64,000 nt of DNA, taken from an uncultured Pseudokineococcus sp. (lineage in GTDB: Bacteria; Actinomycetota; Actinomycetes; Actinomycetales; Quadrisphaeraceae). Position 1 is the stretch's first letter. Each line of letters opens with the position of its first letter. The translations under genes were made by a program, and so were the position numbers. The stretch spans positions 434,001-498,000 of the forward strand of contig NZ_CANMAA010000002.1 of assembly GCF_947495735.1 (NCBI RefSeq). Reading direction: 5' to 3'. Positions 9,411 to 18,074 of this stretch are shown piece by piece. A model generated the notes under the pieces. It was given only the letters and a program-made list of their open reading frames with translations, made no database searches and was not told the origin of the DNA.

Positions 9411-9892
9411 GGGTCGCTCCGGACGCCGGCCGCGGACCGGGCCTCCACCAGCCGACGCTGCAGCTCGGCCGCCTGCTCGGCCGACATGTCCGCGAGCGCG
9501 ACGGGGCCGTCGGCCGCTCTGGTCCCGCGGATCTCCGCGTGCTCCGTCCACCGGCCCGGAGGGCGGACCTCGAGGACGCCGGACCACGGCCGCAGCCGGC
9601 CGCGCAGCGCGGGGTCTCCGACGCGGTACCCGAGCGGCTCGAGGACGACCCGTGCACGGCGGGTGACGGTGGCCCCGACGACCCCGAGAGCGAGCTGGGC
9701 GCCGCCGACGGCGACACCCGCCCAGTCGACGACTCCCACGGCCCCCGAGACCAGCCTCTCGGCGCCGAGCGCGGCCATGGCGAGCATCACCCACGCGAAC
9801 CACCGCGACACGGGCAGGCGCCAGGTGCGCGGGAAGGCCTCGAGGTCCACCACGAGCTCCGCCCCCGTCGCCCGCGCCCCTGTTCCCGCCAC
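9407..9892 (-). CDS. Membrane protein with one TM + PH-like unit
   Basis: 161-aa protein, one copy of the unit duplicated in the next gene: polar lead LVVDLEAFPRTW, two hydrophobic helices (about residues 32-75), beta-rich segment VVLEPLGYRVGD, motif LEVRPPGRWTEHAEIRGT and tail AAELQRRLVEA. GTG 9892 has CATCCT (9899-9904) 6 nt upstream and no ribosome-binding site, so it may be leaderless with a weak -10. It overlaps the two-unit gene by GTGA, so both proteins are likely made in a fixed ratio and may form a complex. Function unknown. Confidence 0.78.
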   Translation of the reverse strand: MAGTGARATGAELVVDLEAFPRTWRLPVSRWFAWVMLAMAALGAERLVSGAVGVVDWAGVAVGGAQLALGVVGATVTRRARVVLEPLGYRVGDPALRGRLRPWSGVLEVRPPGRWTEHAEIRGTRAADGPVALADMSAEQAAELQRRLVEARSAAGVRSDP

Positions 9893-10007
9893 GGCCGGAG
9901 GATGCCGTGGCGGCGTCCCCGGGGCACCGCGGTCGGGCGGATCGCACCCGTGCGAGTGGTGACGTCACCACCGGGCGGGCGCGGGGCCCCGGGGCGACCA
10001 TGGGCCC

Positions 10008-11744
10008 ATGACGAGCGGCGCAGACCAGACGGCGGGCACGTCCGACCAGCGGGTGCACGGTCCGGGGGACGGCGACATCGGCGACACCGAGCGCCTCGGC
10101 GGCGACGTGGCCTCCGACGCCACCGCGGTCGACGAGCACGTGCACGCGCCCCTGGGCGCGGACGGGAGGCCGCCGCTGGTCCTCGTCACGGGGGTCACCG
10201 GCTACATCGGCGGGCGCCTGGTGCCGCAGCTGCTGGCCGCGGGCTACCGGGTCCGCGCGATGGCGCGCCACCCCGAGCGGCTCGCCGACCGGCCGTGGGC
10301 CGACGACGTCGAGCTCGTCGAGGCGGACGCCAACGAGGCCGCGGACCTGCGCCGGGCCCTGGACGGCGTCCAGGTCGCCTACTACCTCATCCACTCGCTC
10401 GGCTCGGGCCGCGACTTCGAGCAGCTGGACCGCTACACGGCGCGGACCTTCGCCTCCTCGGCGCGGGAGGCCGGCGTCGGGCGCATCGTCTACCTGGGCG
10501 GGCTCTACCCCGAGGGCGAGCACCTCTCGGAGCACCTGGGCTCGCGCAAGGAGGTCGGGGACATCTTCCTCGCGTCCGGGGTGCCGTCCGTGGTGCTGAA
10601 GGCGGCCGTGATCATCGGCTCCGGCTCGGCGTCCTTCGAGATGATGCGCAACCTCACCGAGATGCTGCCCGCGATGGTGACGCCCAAGTGGGTCCGCTCG
10701 CGGATCCAGCCGATCGCCGTGCGCGACGTCCTGCGCTACCTCGTGGGGGCCGCGCGCCTGCCCGAGGGCACGAACCGGGGCTTCGACATCGGCGGCCCCG
10801 ACGTCCTGACCTACCGCGAGATGATGCAGGGGTACGCCGCGATCGCCGGGCTGAAGCCCCGCGTCATCGTGCCGCTGCCGGTCCTCACCCCCCGCCTGGC
10901 CTCGCGCTGGGTCGGCCTGGTGACGCCGGTCCCCAAGAAGATCGCCCAGCCGCTCGTCGGCAGCCTCGTCCACGACGTGGTCTGCAAGGAGAGCGACATC
11001 CGCTCCCACGTCCCGGACCCGGAGGGCGGGCTCATCGACTTCCGCGAGTCGGTGCGCCTGGCGCTGACGCGCATCCGCGAGCTGCAGGTGGAGACGACGT
11101 GGCGCTCGGCCAGCCTGCGCGGGGCGCCGAGCGAGCCGCTGCCGACAGACCCGGACTGGGCCGGCGGCGTGCTGTACGAGGACGACCGCAGCACGGTCGT
11201 CGACGCGCCGCCCCAGCACCTGTGGGCCGTGCTGCAGGGCATCGGCGGCGAGAACGGCTGGTACTCCTTCCAGCTCGGGTGGTGGACCCGTGGCGTGCTG
11301 GACCAGGTCTTCGGCGGGCCGGGGCTGCGCCGCGGGCGCCGCGACCCCCTGCACCTGTCCGTCGGCGACGCCCTCGACTGGTGGCGGGTCGAGGCCGTGG
11401 ACCGCGGGCGGCTGCTGCGGCTGCGGGCCGAGATGCGCCTGCCCGGGCTCGCCTGGCTCGACCTGTCCGTCGAGACGGGCGCCGAGGCCAAGGAGGCCGG
11501 GCGGCTCGGCGCCGAGGTGGCCGACGACGCCGTCGTCTTCCACCAGCGGGCGCTGTTCCACCCCCGCGGGCTGCCGGGCCGCCTGTACTGGACGGCGATC
11601 GTGCCCTTCCACGCCGTCGTCTTCGGGGGCATGCAGCGCAACGTGGCCCAGGCGGCCGAGGCCGCCTTTCGCGCCAACCCCGACGCCGACGCCCTGATGC
11701 GCGACCAGGCCGCCGCCGCCGAGGGCCGGGCCCAGACGTCGTGA
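10008..11744 (+). CDS. SDR-family NAD(P)-binding oxidoreductase with DUF2867 domain
   Basis: 578-aa two-domain protein. After an acidic N-terminal tail of ~50 residues comes an atypical short-chain dehydrogenase/NmrA-like Rossmann fold with VTGVTGYIGGRLVPQLL (dinucleotide loop) and VYLGGLYPEG. The C-terminal half (about 375-560) is DUF2867 with the characteristic PPQHLWAVLQGIGGENGWYS start and a conserved Trp/Phe-rich membrane-facing end. Fusions of this kind are common in actinomycetes and mycobacteria; the substrate is unknown. ATG 10008 follows GACCAT (9996-10001) at 6 nt, a weak form of the leaderless signal used nearby. It is divergent from the PH-like pair. Confidence 0.88.
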   Translation: MTSGADQTAGTSDQRVHGPGDGDIGDTERLGGDVASDATAVDEHVHAPLGADGRPPLVLVTGVTGYIGGRLVPQLLAAGYRVRAMARHPERLADRPWADDVELVEADANEAADLRRALDGVQVAYYLIHSLGSGRDFEQLDRYTARTFASSAREAGVGRIVYLGGLYPEGEHLSEHLGSRKEVGDIFLASGVPSVVLKAAVIIGSGSASFEMMRNLTEMLPAMVTPKWVRSRIQPIAVRDVLRYLVGAARLPEGTNRGFDIGGPDVLTYREMMQGYAAIAGLKPRVIVPLPVLTPRLASRWVGLVTPVPKKIAQPLVGSLVHDVVCKESDIRSHVPDPEGGLIDFRESVRLALTRIRELQVETTWRSASLRGAPSEPLPTDPDWAGGVLYEDDRSTVVDAPPQHLWAVLQGIGGENGWYSFQLGWWTRGVLDQVFGGPGLRRGRRDPLHLSVGDALDWWRVEAVDRGRLLRLRAEMRLPGLAWLDLSVETGAEAKEAGRLGAEVADDAVVFHQRALFHPRGLPGRLYWTAIVPFHAVVFGGMQRNVAQAAEAAFRANPDADALMRDQAAAAEGRAQTS

Positions 11745-11813
11745 GCGTCCAGGCGGTCTGAGGGCGAGGCCCCGGCGGTCCGGGCACCGCCGGGGCTGGG
11801 CGAGACTGACCAC

Positions 11814-12215
11814 GTGCGCATCCAGGGACCGGGCGGCCAGGAGACCTTCTACGACGCCGTCGGCGGGCACGACACCTTCGTCACCCTCGTCGACCGCTTC
11901 TACGACGGCGTCGAGGGCGACGACGTCCTGCGGCCGATGTACCCGGAGGAGGACCTGCCCGCGGCGCGCGTGCGCCTGCGGATGTTCCTCGAGCAGTACT
12001 GGGGCGGGCCGACGACGTACTCCGACGAGCGCGGGCACCCGCGGCTGCGGATGCGCCACGCGCCCTTCGCCGTCGGCCCCGTGGCGCGCGACCGCTGGCT
12101 GCTGCACATGCGCGCGGCGGTCGACTCCCTCGACCTGCCGCCGCTGCTGCACGCCGAGCTGTGGGACTACCTCGAGCGGGCCGCGCACAGCATGCTGAAC
12201 ACCTTCGACGGCTGA
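11814..12215 (+). CDS. glbO: Group 2 truncated haemoglobin (trHbO)
   Basis: 133-aa 2-on-2 globin. It matches the trHbO family in length and motifs: N-terminal [22 protein letters not shown] with the B10 Tyr, YPEEDL turn, [17 protein letters not shown], and the proximal-His region [12 protein letters not shown] followed by [11 protein letters not shown] with the conserved G8 Trp. Family members bind O2, CO and NO; mycobacterial GlbO is linked to respiration and oxidative-stress defence. GTG 11814 is the only start that gives the normal length. GAGACT (11802-11807) 6 nt upstream is a weak leaderless -10. Confidence 0.95.
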   Translation: MRIQGPGGQETFYDAVGGHDTFVTLVDRFYDGVEGDDVLRPMYPEEDLPAARVRLRMFLEQYWGGPTTYSDERGHPRLRMRHAPFAVGPVARDRWLLHMRAAVDSLDLPPLLHAELWDYLERAAHSMLNTFDG

Positions 12216-12238
12216 CACCGCGGCCGTAGCCTCCGCGG

Positions 12239-13069
12239 GTGGTCACCGCGCGGGACGTCGAGGTGGGAGGTCGCGTCCTGCGCGTCCATGACTCGGGCAG
12301 CGGCGGTGACGCCCCGGCGCTCGTGTGGCACCACGGCTCGCCGCAGACCGGCGCGCTGCTCGAGCCCGTGCTGGCGGCGGCCGCGCGCCGCGACCTGCGC
12401 GTCGTGTCCTACGGCCGCCCGAGCTGCGGCGGGTCGACGCCGTCCCCCGGGCGCGACGTCGCCTCGGCGGCCGGTGACGTCGCCGCGGTGGCCGACGCCC
12501 TGGGCCTCTCCCGCCTCGCGGTCGTCGGGGCCTCCGGCGGCGGGCCGCACGCGCTGGCGTGCGCGGCGCTGCTGCCCGACCGCGTCCTCGGGGCGGTCTC
12601 CCTCGCCGGCCCCGCGCCCTTCACCGCGGACTTCCCCTGGTACGAGGGCATGGCGGACGAGGGGCCGCTGCGCGCGGCCCGCCGCGGCCGGGACGCCCGA
12701 GCCCGCTACGTCGAGCACGACCGGTTCGACGAGTCGAGCTTCGTCGACACCGACTGGGCGGCGCTCGCCGGGCGGTGGGCCCCGCTGGGCGAGGACGTGG
12801 GTCGCGCGGCGGCCGAGGGCCCCGACGGGCTCGTCGACGACGACGTCGCCCTCGCCGCGCCGTGGGGCTTCGACGTCGCCCGGGTCGGGTGCCCGGTGCT
12901 CCTGGTGCACGGCGGCCGGGACCGCGTGGTCCCGCCGTCCCACAGCGACTGGCTGCTGCGGCGCTGCCCGCGCGCGGAGCTGTGGGTGCGCCCCCGCGAC
13001 GGCCACGTCGCCGTGCTCGACGCGCTGCCGGTCGCGCTGGACTGGCTCCGGGAGGTCAGCGGCGCCTGA
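12239..13069 (+). CDS. Alpha/beta-fold hydrolase
   Basis: 276-aa alpha/beta hydrolase, cytoplasmic. The oxyanion segment is VWHHGSPQTG, the nucleophile elbow GASGGGPHALA (Ser near residue 101), the acid is in GGRDRVVPPSH and the catalytic His in RDGHVAVLD. A small helical cap with FPWYEGMADEG lies between strands 6 and 7, typical of proline-iminopeptidase-like or haloperoxidase-like members. Substrate cannot be assigned. TAGCCT (12227-12232) ends 6 nt before GTG 12239, with no ribosome-binding site. The promoter lies just after the stop of the haemoglobin gene, so it is independently transcribed. Confidence 0.88.
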   Translation: MVTARDVEVGGRVLRVHDSGSGGDAPALVWHHGSPQTGALLEPVLAAAARRDLRVVSYGRPSCGGSTPSPGRDVASAAGDVAAVADALGLSRLAVVGASGGGPHALACAALLPDRVLGAVSLAGPAPFTADFPWYEGMADEGPLRAARRGRDARARYVEHDRFDESSFVDTDWAALAGRWAPLGEDVGRAAAEGPDGLVDDDVALAAPWGFDVARVGCPVLLVHGGRDRVVPPSHSDWLLRRCPRAELWVRPRDGHVAVLDALPVALDWLREVSGA

Positions 13070-13128
13070 CCCCGTCACGGGGTGGACGGTGCGCGCGAGC
13101 CCGCAGAGCGCCGGTAGCGTCGTCGCGC

Positions 13129-14889
13129 GTGACGACGACCGACGCCGCCCGCGCCCCTGAGACCGACGCCGACCAGCAGGTGAGCACCACCGCGGGAGGC
13201 CGCGGGGAGTGGTGGCGCTCCGCGGTGATCTACCAGGTGTACCCCCGGTCCTTCGCCGACGGCGACGGCGACGGCATGGGCGACCTGCCGGGCATCACCG
13301 CCCGCCTGCCGCACCTCGCCGAGCTGGGCGTCGACGCGCTGTGGCTGTCGCCCTTCTACACCTCGCCCCAGCTGGACGCCGGCTACGACGTCGCCGACTA
13401 CCGCGACGTGGACCCGCGCTTCGGCGTGCTGGCGGACGCCGACGCCCTCATCGCCCGCGCGCACGAGCTGGGGCTGCGGGTCGTCGTCGACCTCGTCCCC
13501 AACCACACCTCGTGGGAGCACGCCTGGTTCCGCGCGGCCCTGGCCGCCGGGCCGGGCAGCCCCGAGCGCGCCCGCTACCTGTTCCGCGACGGCCGCGGGG
13601 AGCACGGCGAGCTGCCGCCCACGAGCTGGCGCTCGGTCTTCGGCGGCCCGGCGTGGACGCGGACCACCGAGCCCGACGGCACCCCCGGCCAGTGGTACCT
13701 GCACCTGTTCGACTCCTCCCAGCCCGACCTGGACTGGAGCAACCCCGAGGTCGTCCGGGAGTTCCAGGACGTCCTGCGCTTCTGGCTGGACCGCGGCGTC
13801 GACGGCTTCCGGGTGGACGTGGCCCACGGCCTCGTCAAGGCCGACGGCCTGCCCGAGTGGGACGCGGAGACCGAGATGATCACCGGCACGCTCGCCGGGC
13901 AGCACGGGGAGTCGCGCACGCCGCCGCCGATGTGGGACCAGGAGGGCGTCCACGAGGTCTACCGCGCGTGGCGCGCGGTCCTCGACGAGTACGAGGGCGA
14001 CCGCATGCTCGTGGCCGAGGCGTGGGTCGACCCGGTCGAGCGGCTGGCGCGCTACGTGCGCCCCGACGAGATGCACCAGGCCTTCAACTTCGGCTACCTG
14101 GTCTCCCCGCTCGACGCCGCCGCGCTCAAGGCGCAGGTCGAGGAGACCTCGCGGGCCATGGCCGCCGTCGGCGCCCCGCCCACGTGGGTCCTCAGCAACC
14201 ACGACGTCGTGCGGCACACCACCCGCTTCGGCCTGAGCACCGCCGGCGGCAACCCGGACGGCCTCGCGGCCGGCGACGACCAGCCCGACCCGGCGGTGGG
14301 GCTGCAGCGCGCCCGCGCCGCGACGCTGCTCATGCTGGCGCTGCCGGGCAGCGCCTACGTCTACCAGGGCGAGGAGCTGGGGCTGCCCGACGGCGTCGTC
14401 CCCGACGACGCGCGCCAGGACCCCACGTGGGAGCGCACGGGGCACGAGGTCAACGGCCGCGACGGCTGCCGCGTGCCGGTGCCGTGGGAGGGCGACGCCC
14501 CCTCCTTCGGCTTCGGGCCCACCGCCGCCTCCTGGCTGCCGCAGCCCGCGGTCTACGGCGAGCTCGCCCTCGACCGGCAGCGCGACGTCCCGGGCTCGAC
14601 GTACGAGATGTACCGCGCGGCGCTGCGCCTGCGCCGGGAGCTGGCGCTGGGCTCCTCGCCGGGGCTGGACTGGACCGACCTCGACGGCGCGGCGGAGGTC
14701 GAGGGCGGCGTGCTCGCCTTCCGCAGCAGCGGGGCGCTCGTCGTGGCGAACCTCGGCGGAGAGCCGGTCCGCCTGCCGGACGGCGCGGAGGTGCTGCTGG
14801 TCAGCGGCGAGCTCGGTCACGACGGCGAGGCGCGCCTGCTGCCGCCGACGACCACGGCCTGGCTGCGCGGTCCCGCCGCGACGGCCTGA
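13129..14889 (+). CDS. GH13 alpha-glucosidase / oligo-1,6-glucosidase
   Basis: 586-aa glycoside hydrolase family 13 enzyme. Conserved regions in order: DLVPNHTS (region I), nucleophile D230 in GFRVDVAHG (region II), acid/base E297 in LVAEAWV (region III) and transition-state D359 in LSNHDVVRH (region IV). The opening VIYQVYPRSFADGDGDGMGDLPGI is typical of intracellular alpha-glucosidases and trehalose-synthase relatives. There is no signal peptide, so it acts on maltose-type oligosaccharides in the cytoplasm. GTG 13129 follows TAGCGT (13115-13120) by 8 nt and trims a long shadow extension. A SorC-type sugar regulator follows, but it has its own promoter; a regulatory link is inferred. Confidence 0.93.
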   Translation: MTTTDAARAPETDADQQVSTTAGGRGEWWRSAVIYQVYPRSFADGDGDGMGDLPGITARLPHLAELGVDALWLSPFYTSPQLDAGYDVADYRDVDPRFGVLADADALIARAHELGLRVVVDLVPNHTSWEHAWFRAALAAGPGSPERARYLFRDGRGEHGELPPTSWRSVFGGPAWTRTTEPDGTPGQWYLHLFDSSQPDLDWSNPEVVREFQDVLRFWLDRGVDGFRVDVAHGLVKADGLPEWDAETEMITGTLAGQHGESRTPPPMWDQEGVHEVYRAWRAVLDEYEGDRMLVAEAWVDPVERLARYVRPDEMHQAFNFGYLVSPLDAAALKAQVEETSRAMAAVGAPPTWVLSNHDVVRHTTRFGLSTAGGNPDGLAAGDDQPDPAVGLQRARAATLLMLALPGSAYVYQGEELGLPDGVVPDDARQDPTWERTGHEVNGRDGCRVPVPWEGDAPSFGFGPTAASWLPQPAVYGELALDRQRDVPGSTYEMYRAALRLRRELALGSSPGLDWTDLDGAAEVEGGVLAFRSSGALVVANLGGEPVRLPDGAEVLLVSGELGHDGEARLLPPTTTAWLRGPAATA

Positions 14890-14942
14890 GTCCCTCGACC
14901 GCGGGCGCCCCGGAGACGCCGCGGCGCCCGCGGTCGGCGCGC

Positions 14943-14948
14943 TACAGT
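14943..14948 (+). promoter_or_regulatory. Putative -10 box of the SorC-type regulator
   Basis: TACAGT, placing transcription start near 14955, inside the palindrome at 14954-14971. The resulting leader of ~45 nt holds a GAGAGG ribosome-binding site. Confidence 0.5.
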
Positions 14949-14953
14949 CGCGA

Positions 14954-14971
14954 CCCGCTCACCTGAGCGGG
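14954..14971. promoter_or_regulatory. Palindromic operator candidate at the regulator's own start site
   Basis: CCCGCTCACCTGAGCGGG: two perfect 8-bp arms around a CC centre, starting 6 nt after the -10 box. Binding there would block transcription, consistent with autorepression by the SorC-type regulator. It could also fold as an RNA hairpin in the leader. Confidence 0.45.
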
Positions 14972-14999
14972 GACTGCTCGCAGATGAGAGGTCGTCACC

Positions 15000-16142
15000 G
15001 TGGACGACGAGAGCCCGCCTCCCCCGAGGTCGCGACCGGCGCGGGCCGGCACCTCCACCAGCAGCGCCCCGCGCCCCGGTGGCCACCCGCCCGGCCCGAC
15101 GGGGCTCGTCCTCCTCGGCGAGGTGGCCCGGCGCTTCCACGTCGTCGGCGACAGCAAGGTCCAGATCGCGGCCGACCTCGGGATCAGCCGGTTCAAGGTG
15201 GCCCGGCTGCTGGACGAGGCGGCCGAGCGCGGCGTCGTCCGGGTGAGCGTGGTGGTCCCCGGCGGCACCGACCCCGAGCGCTCGGTGGCGCTGGCCGCCG
15301 CGCTGGGGCTCGAGCGCACCGTCGTGGTCGAGACCCCGACGGGCGACGGGTCCGTGGTGCGCCGGCACCTGGGCGCGGCCGTCGCGGCCCTCCTGGAGGA
15401 GCTGCTCGTCGAGGGCGAGGTCCTCGGCCTGACGTGGAGCCGCACGCTGGCGCACGCCGCCCAGTCGCTGGAGCGCCTGCCCCCGTGCACGGTCGTCCAG
15501 CTGGCCGGCGCCCTGCACGACGCCGGCTCGGGGACCGTGGAGGTGGTCCGTCGCGTCGCCGCCGTCGCGGGCGGGCGCGCGCTGCCCGTCTACGCGCCGC
15601 TGGTCACCGCGGACGCCGAGACCGCCACGGCGCTGCGGCGCGACCCGGGCATCCGCAGCGCCCTGCGTCGCGTGGACGACCTCACGACGGCGGTGGTCGC
15701 CGTGGGCGGCTGGGGCGCGACGCTGTCGACCATCTGGCCCGCCGTCAGCGCGGCCGAGCGCGAGGCCGGCCTGCGCGACGGCGCGGTGGCCGAGATCAGC
15801 GGGCGCCTGCTCGACGCCCAGGGGCGCCGGGTCCCCAGCGCCTTCGACGACCGCGTGATGGCCCTCGAGCTGGAGCAGCTCGAGGGCGTCCCCGAGGTGG
15901 TGGCCGTCGCCTACGGCGCGGCGCGCACGTCCGCCGTGCTGGCCGCCGTGCGCACCGGCTGGGTGACGACCCTGGTGGCGGACGCCGAGCTGGCCGACGC
16001 GCTGCTCGCGCTGGCCCCGGAGGAGCTGCCCGCCGGCCGCGACGCCCAATCTCTCGACGCCCAGGACCTCGACGCCCAGTACCTCGACGCCCAGGACCTC
16101 GACGACGGCGCACCTCCCGCTGCCGACGACGCCCGGCGGTAG
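15000..16142 (+). CDS. SorC/DeoR-type sugar-binding transcriptional regulator
   Basis: 380-aa repressor-like protein. After a Pro-rich tail, an HTH spans about residues 35-85 (LLGEVARRFHVVGDSKVQIA, then LGISRFKVARLLDEA). The C-terminal sugar-phosphate-binding domain (about 90-345) contains GLTWSRTLAHAA and GAVAEISGRLLDAQGR, hallmarks of the SorC family, which bind phosphorylated sugars as inducers. Regulated genes may include the alpha-glucosidase just upstream. GTG 15000 has a GAGAGG site ahead. Odd feature: the C-terminus carries a degenerate five-residue repeat (SLDAQ, DLDAQ, YLDAQ, DLDDG) encoded by 15-bp tandem copies at about 16043-16105, likely a recent slippage expansion. Confidence 0.9.
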   Translation: MDDESPPPPRSRPARAGTSTSSAPRPGGHPPGPTGLVLLGEVARRFHVVGDSKVQIAADLGISRFKVARLLDEAAERGVVRVSVVVPGGTDPERSVALAAALGLERTVVVETPTGDGSVVRRHLGAAVAALLEELLVEGEVLGLTWSRTLAHAAQSLERLPPCTVVQLAGALHDAGSGTVEVVRRVAAVAGGRALPVYAPLVTADAETATALRRDPGIRSALRRVDDLTTAVVAVGGWGATLSTIWPAVSAAEREAGLRDGAVAEISGRLLDAQGRRVPSAFDDRVMALELEQLEGVPEVVAVAYGAARTSAVLAAVRTGWVTTLVADAELADALLALAPEELPAGRDAQSLDAQDLDAQYLDAQDLDDGAPPAADDARR

Positions 16143-16208
16143 GTCCCGCGCGCCCTCGGGGCGAGTCGTCGCGCGTCCCCCTTCAGCAGCGCCGTCCGCG
16201 GGGGGTCC

Positions 16209-16706
16209 TCAGGCCTGGGCGGCGCGCTCCCGGGCGCGTCGGCGCAGCTCGACGGGCGGGCCGGACATCTGCGCGAACATCTCGCTCTCGCCGGGCGTGA
16301 TGCGCCGCGGGCGGTGGGCGTCCATGTCGAAGAGCACGATCGTGGACTCGGCGCGGGCGTAGGTGACCCAGCCCTCGGCGTCCCCGGTCAGCGGGTCCGG
16401 CGCGTCCGCGGCCCGGCCCCGCACCTCGTACCCGATGTCGAAGCTCGCGCCCGAGGTGCGGCTGACCCACAGGCGCACGGTGACGGGCTCGTACTGGTAC
16501 TTCAGCGGCACCAGGTACTCGACCTCGTTGCGGGCGACGATCGTCCCGGTCCGCACCGGCGACTCCGACGTCGCCTCCCCGTGGGGGGTCCGGAAGGCGA
16601 GGATGCGGGCGTCCTCGAGCAGGCGCACGTACTGGACGTTGTTGACGTGTCCGTAGGCGTCCATGTCGGACCAGCGCAGCGGCACGGGGACCTCACGAGC
16701 GGGCAT
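16209..16706 (-). CDS. Acyl-CoA thioesterase, 4HBT hot-dog family
   Basis: 165-aa single hot-dog thioesterase. The active-site region RWSDMDAYGHVNNVQYVRLLEDAR-like stretch (residues ~10-33) carries the catalytic Asp and the HVNN motif of the 4-hydroxybenzoyl-CoA thioesterase family. It hydrolyses acyl- or aryl-CoA thioesters; the natural substrate is unknown. ATG 16706 was chosen because homology starts about ten residues later, and GACGAT lies 6 nt upstream as a weak leaderless -10. A ~90-codon upstream extension in the same frame is low-complexity shadow. It is divergent from the TesB-type thioesterase at 16892. Confidence 0.88.
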   Translation of the reverse strand: MPAREVPVPLRWSDMDAYGHVNNVQYVRLLEDARILAFRTPHGEATSESPVRTGTIVARNEVEYLVPLKYQYEPVTVRLWVSRTSGASFDIGYEVRGRAADAPDPLTGDAEGWVTYARAESTIVLFDMDAHRPRRITPGESEMFAQMSGPPVELRRRARERAAQA

Positions 16707-16891
16707 GCGGGCATCGTCCCAGGCGCCGGCGGCACCGCCGTCCACGGCCCGCGGAGGCGTCGACCGCTCGGGGGGACCTGCACCTCCCCACGGGGTCGTG
16801 GGCTGCTGCCGCGGGTCGGCACCGCCGCCGCGACGTCGGCGGCGGACCTCCCGCGGGGCGGCGGGGCCCGGCGCCGGTACGGTCGTGCGCC

Positions 16892-17992
16892 GTGGTGGAC
16901 CGACGCGACGACGAGGCGGCGGGCGCGAGCTCGACCGCACCCCAGGACGACCGACCGGCCGGCATCCCGACCTGGCCCGCCGCACCCGACGGCGAGGCCT
17001 CCGAGGACAGCCCGGGACGCCGCCTGCTGGAGCGCCTCCTGGACGTCCTCGCCCTGGAGGGGCGCGGCGTCGACGAGCGCGACCAGGACGTCTTCGTCGG
17101 CCAGAGCCTGCCCCAGCCGCACGGCCGCGTCTTCGGCGGCCAGGTGGTCGCCCAGGCCGTCGTCGCGGCCACCCGCACCGTGGGTGACGGCCGCGCCGGC
17201 GAGGTCGCGCCCGGGGACCCGCCGCCGCCCGCCGGCGGTGCGCCGCGACCGGTGCACTCGATGCACGGGTACTTCCTGCGGGCCGGGGACTCCTCGCTGC
17301 CCATCACCTTCGCCGTCGAGCGGCTGCGGGACGGCCGCTCCTTCAGCGCCCGCCGGGTGCACGCGCTGCAGCACGACCGCCCGATCCTGTCGATGATCGC
17401 CTCGTTCCAGGCGCCGGCCGACGGCGTCGACCACCAGGTGGCGGCCCCCGACGTCCCCGGCCCGGAGGAGCTGCGCTCGACCGTCGACCTGCTGGGGACC
17501 CCCGACGCGCCGCCGGCGTGGCGCGTGCCCGGCTCCCTGGACGACGCCGCGCGCGCCTGGGCGAAGCGCTGGGCGAGCTCGCGGCCGATCGACCTGCGGC
17601 ACGTGCCCGAGGGCGTCCTGCCCCCGGGCACCGGCCAGGCGGTCTGGCTGCGCACCACCGCGCCGCTGCCCGACGACGACGCCCTGCACCGCGCGGTGCT
17701 CGCCTTCGCCAGCGACGACTCGCTGCTCGAGCCGGTGCTGGCCCACCACGGGCTCACCTGGGCCTCGCGCGGCCTGCGCGTCGCGAGCCTGGACCACGCG
17801 CTCTGGTGGCACCGCCCCGCCCGCCTCGACGAGTGGCTGCTCTACCGGCAAGTCTCCCCCACCGCCGTGGGCGCCCGGGGCCTCGCCACCGGGCAGGTCT
17901 TCTCCCGCGACGGCGAGCTCGTGGCCTCCGTGGCCCAGGAGGGCCTCGTCCGCCCGCCCCGCCCGGGAGCCGGCGCCGGCATCGTCGGCTGA
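16892..17992 (+). CDS. tesB: Acyl-CoA thioesterase II (TesB family)
   Basis: 366-aa double hot-dog thioesterase. The first domain has QPHGRVFGGQVVAQAV, the second ends with LRVASLDHALWWHRP and WLLYRQVSPTAVGARGL, which carry the catalytic Asp and Gln/Thr residues of the TesB family. Its N-terminal ~45 residues are acidic, Ala/Pro-rich and absent in E. coli TesB (286 aa). It cleaves medium- to long-chain acyl-CoAs, releasing CoA in fatty-acid metabolism. GTG 16892 follows TACGGT (16878-16883) by 8 nt with no ribosome-binding site. It is divergent from the other thioesterase, and the pair may serve related pathways. Confidence 0.92.
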   Translation: MVDRRDDEAAGASSTAPQDDRPAGIPTWPAAPDGEASEDSPGRRLLERLLDVLALEGRGVDERDQDVFVGQSLPQPHGRVFGGQVVAQAVVAATRTVGDGRAGEVAPGDPPPPAGGAPRPVHSMHGYFLRAGDSSLPITFAVERLRDGRSFSARRVHALQHDRPILSMIASFQAPADGVDHQVAAPDVPGPEELRSTVDLLGTPDAPPAWRVPGSLDDAARAWAKRWASSRPIDLRHVPEGVLPPGTGQAVWLRTTAPLPDDDALHRAVLAFASDDSLLEPVLAHHGLTWASRGLRVASLDHALWWHRPARLDEWLLYRQVSPTAVGARGLATGQVFSRDGELVASVAQEGLVRPPRPGAGAGIVG

Positions 17993-18015
17993 GCCCCGCG
18001 GGCTCGGCCCGCGAG

Positions 18016-18060
18016 ACGACGACGGCCCCTCCCGCGCGCAGCGGGAGGGGCCGTCGTCGT
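18016..18060. terminator. Bidirectional terminator between tesB and ettA
   Basis: Perfect 20-bp stem (18016-18035 with 18041-18060) and GCGCA loop between convergent stop codons. Confidence 0.85.
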
Positions 18061-18074
18061 GCCGCCGGGTGGCG

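Noticed and set aside
9410-12218. Continuation of the minus-strand frame upstream of the two-unit membrane protein, over the SDR and haemoglobin genes
   Set aside because: The GTG at 9410 in a GTGA overlap defines the start; the rest is antisense to confirmed genes.
16043-16105. Short regular repeats as a CRISPR array
   Set aside because: Unit is 15 bp, in frame, with no spacers, and encodes the C-terminus of a regulator.
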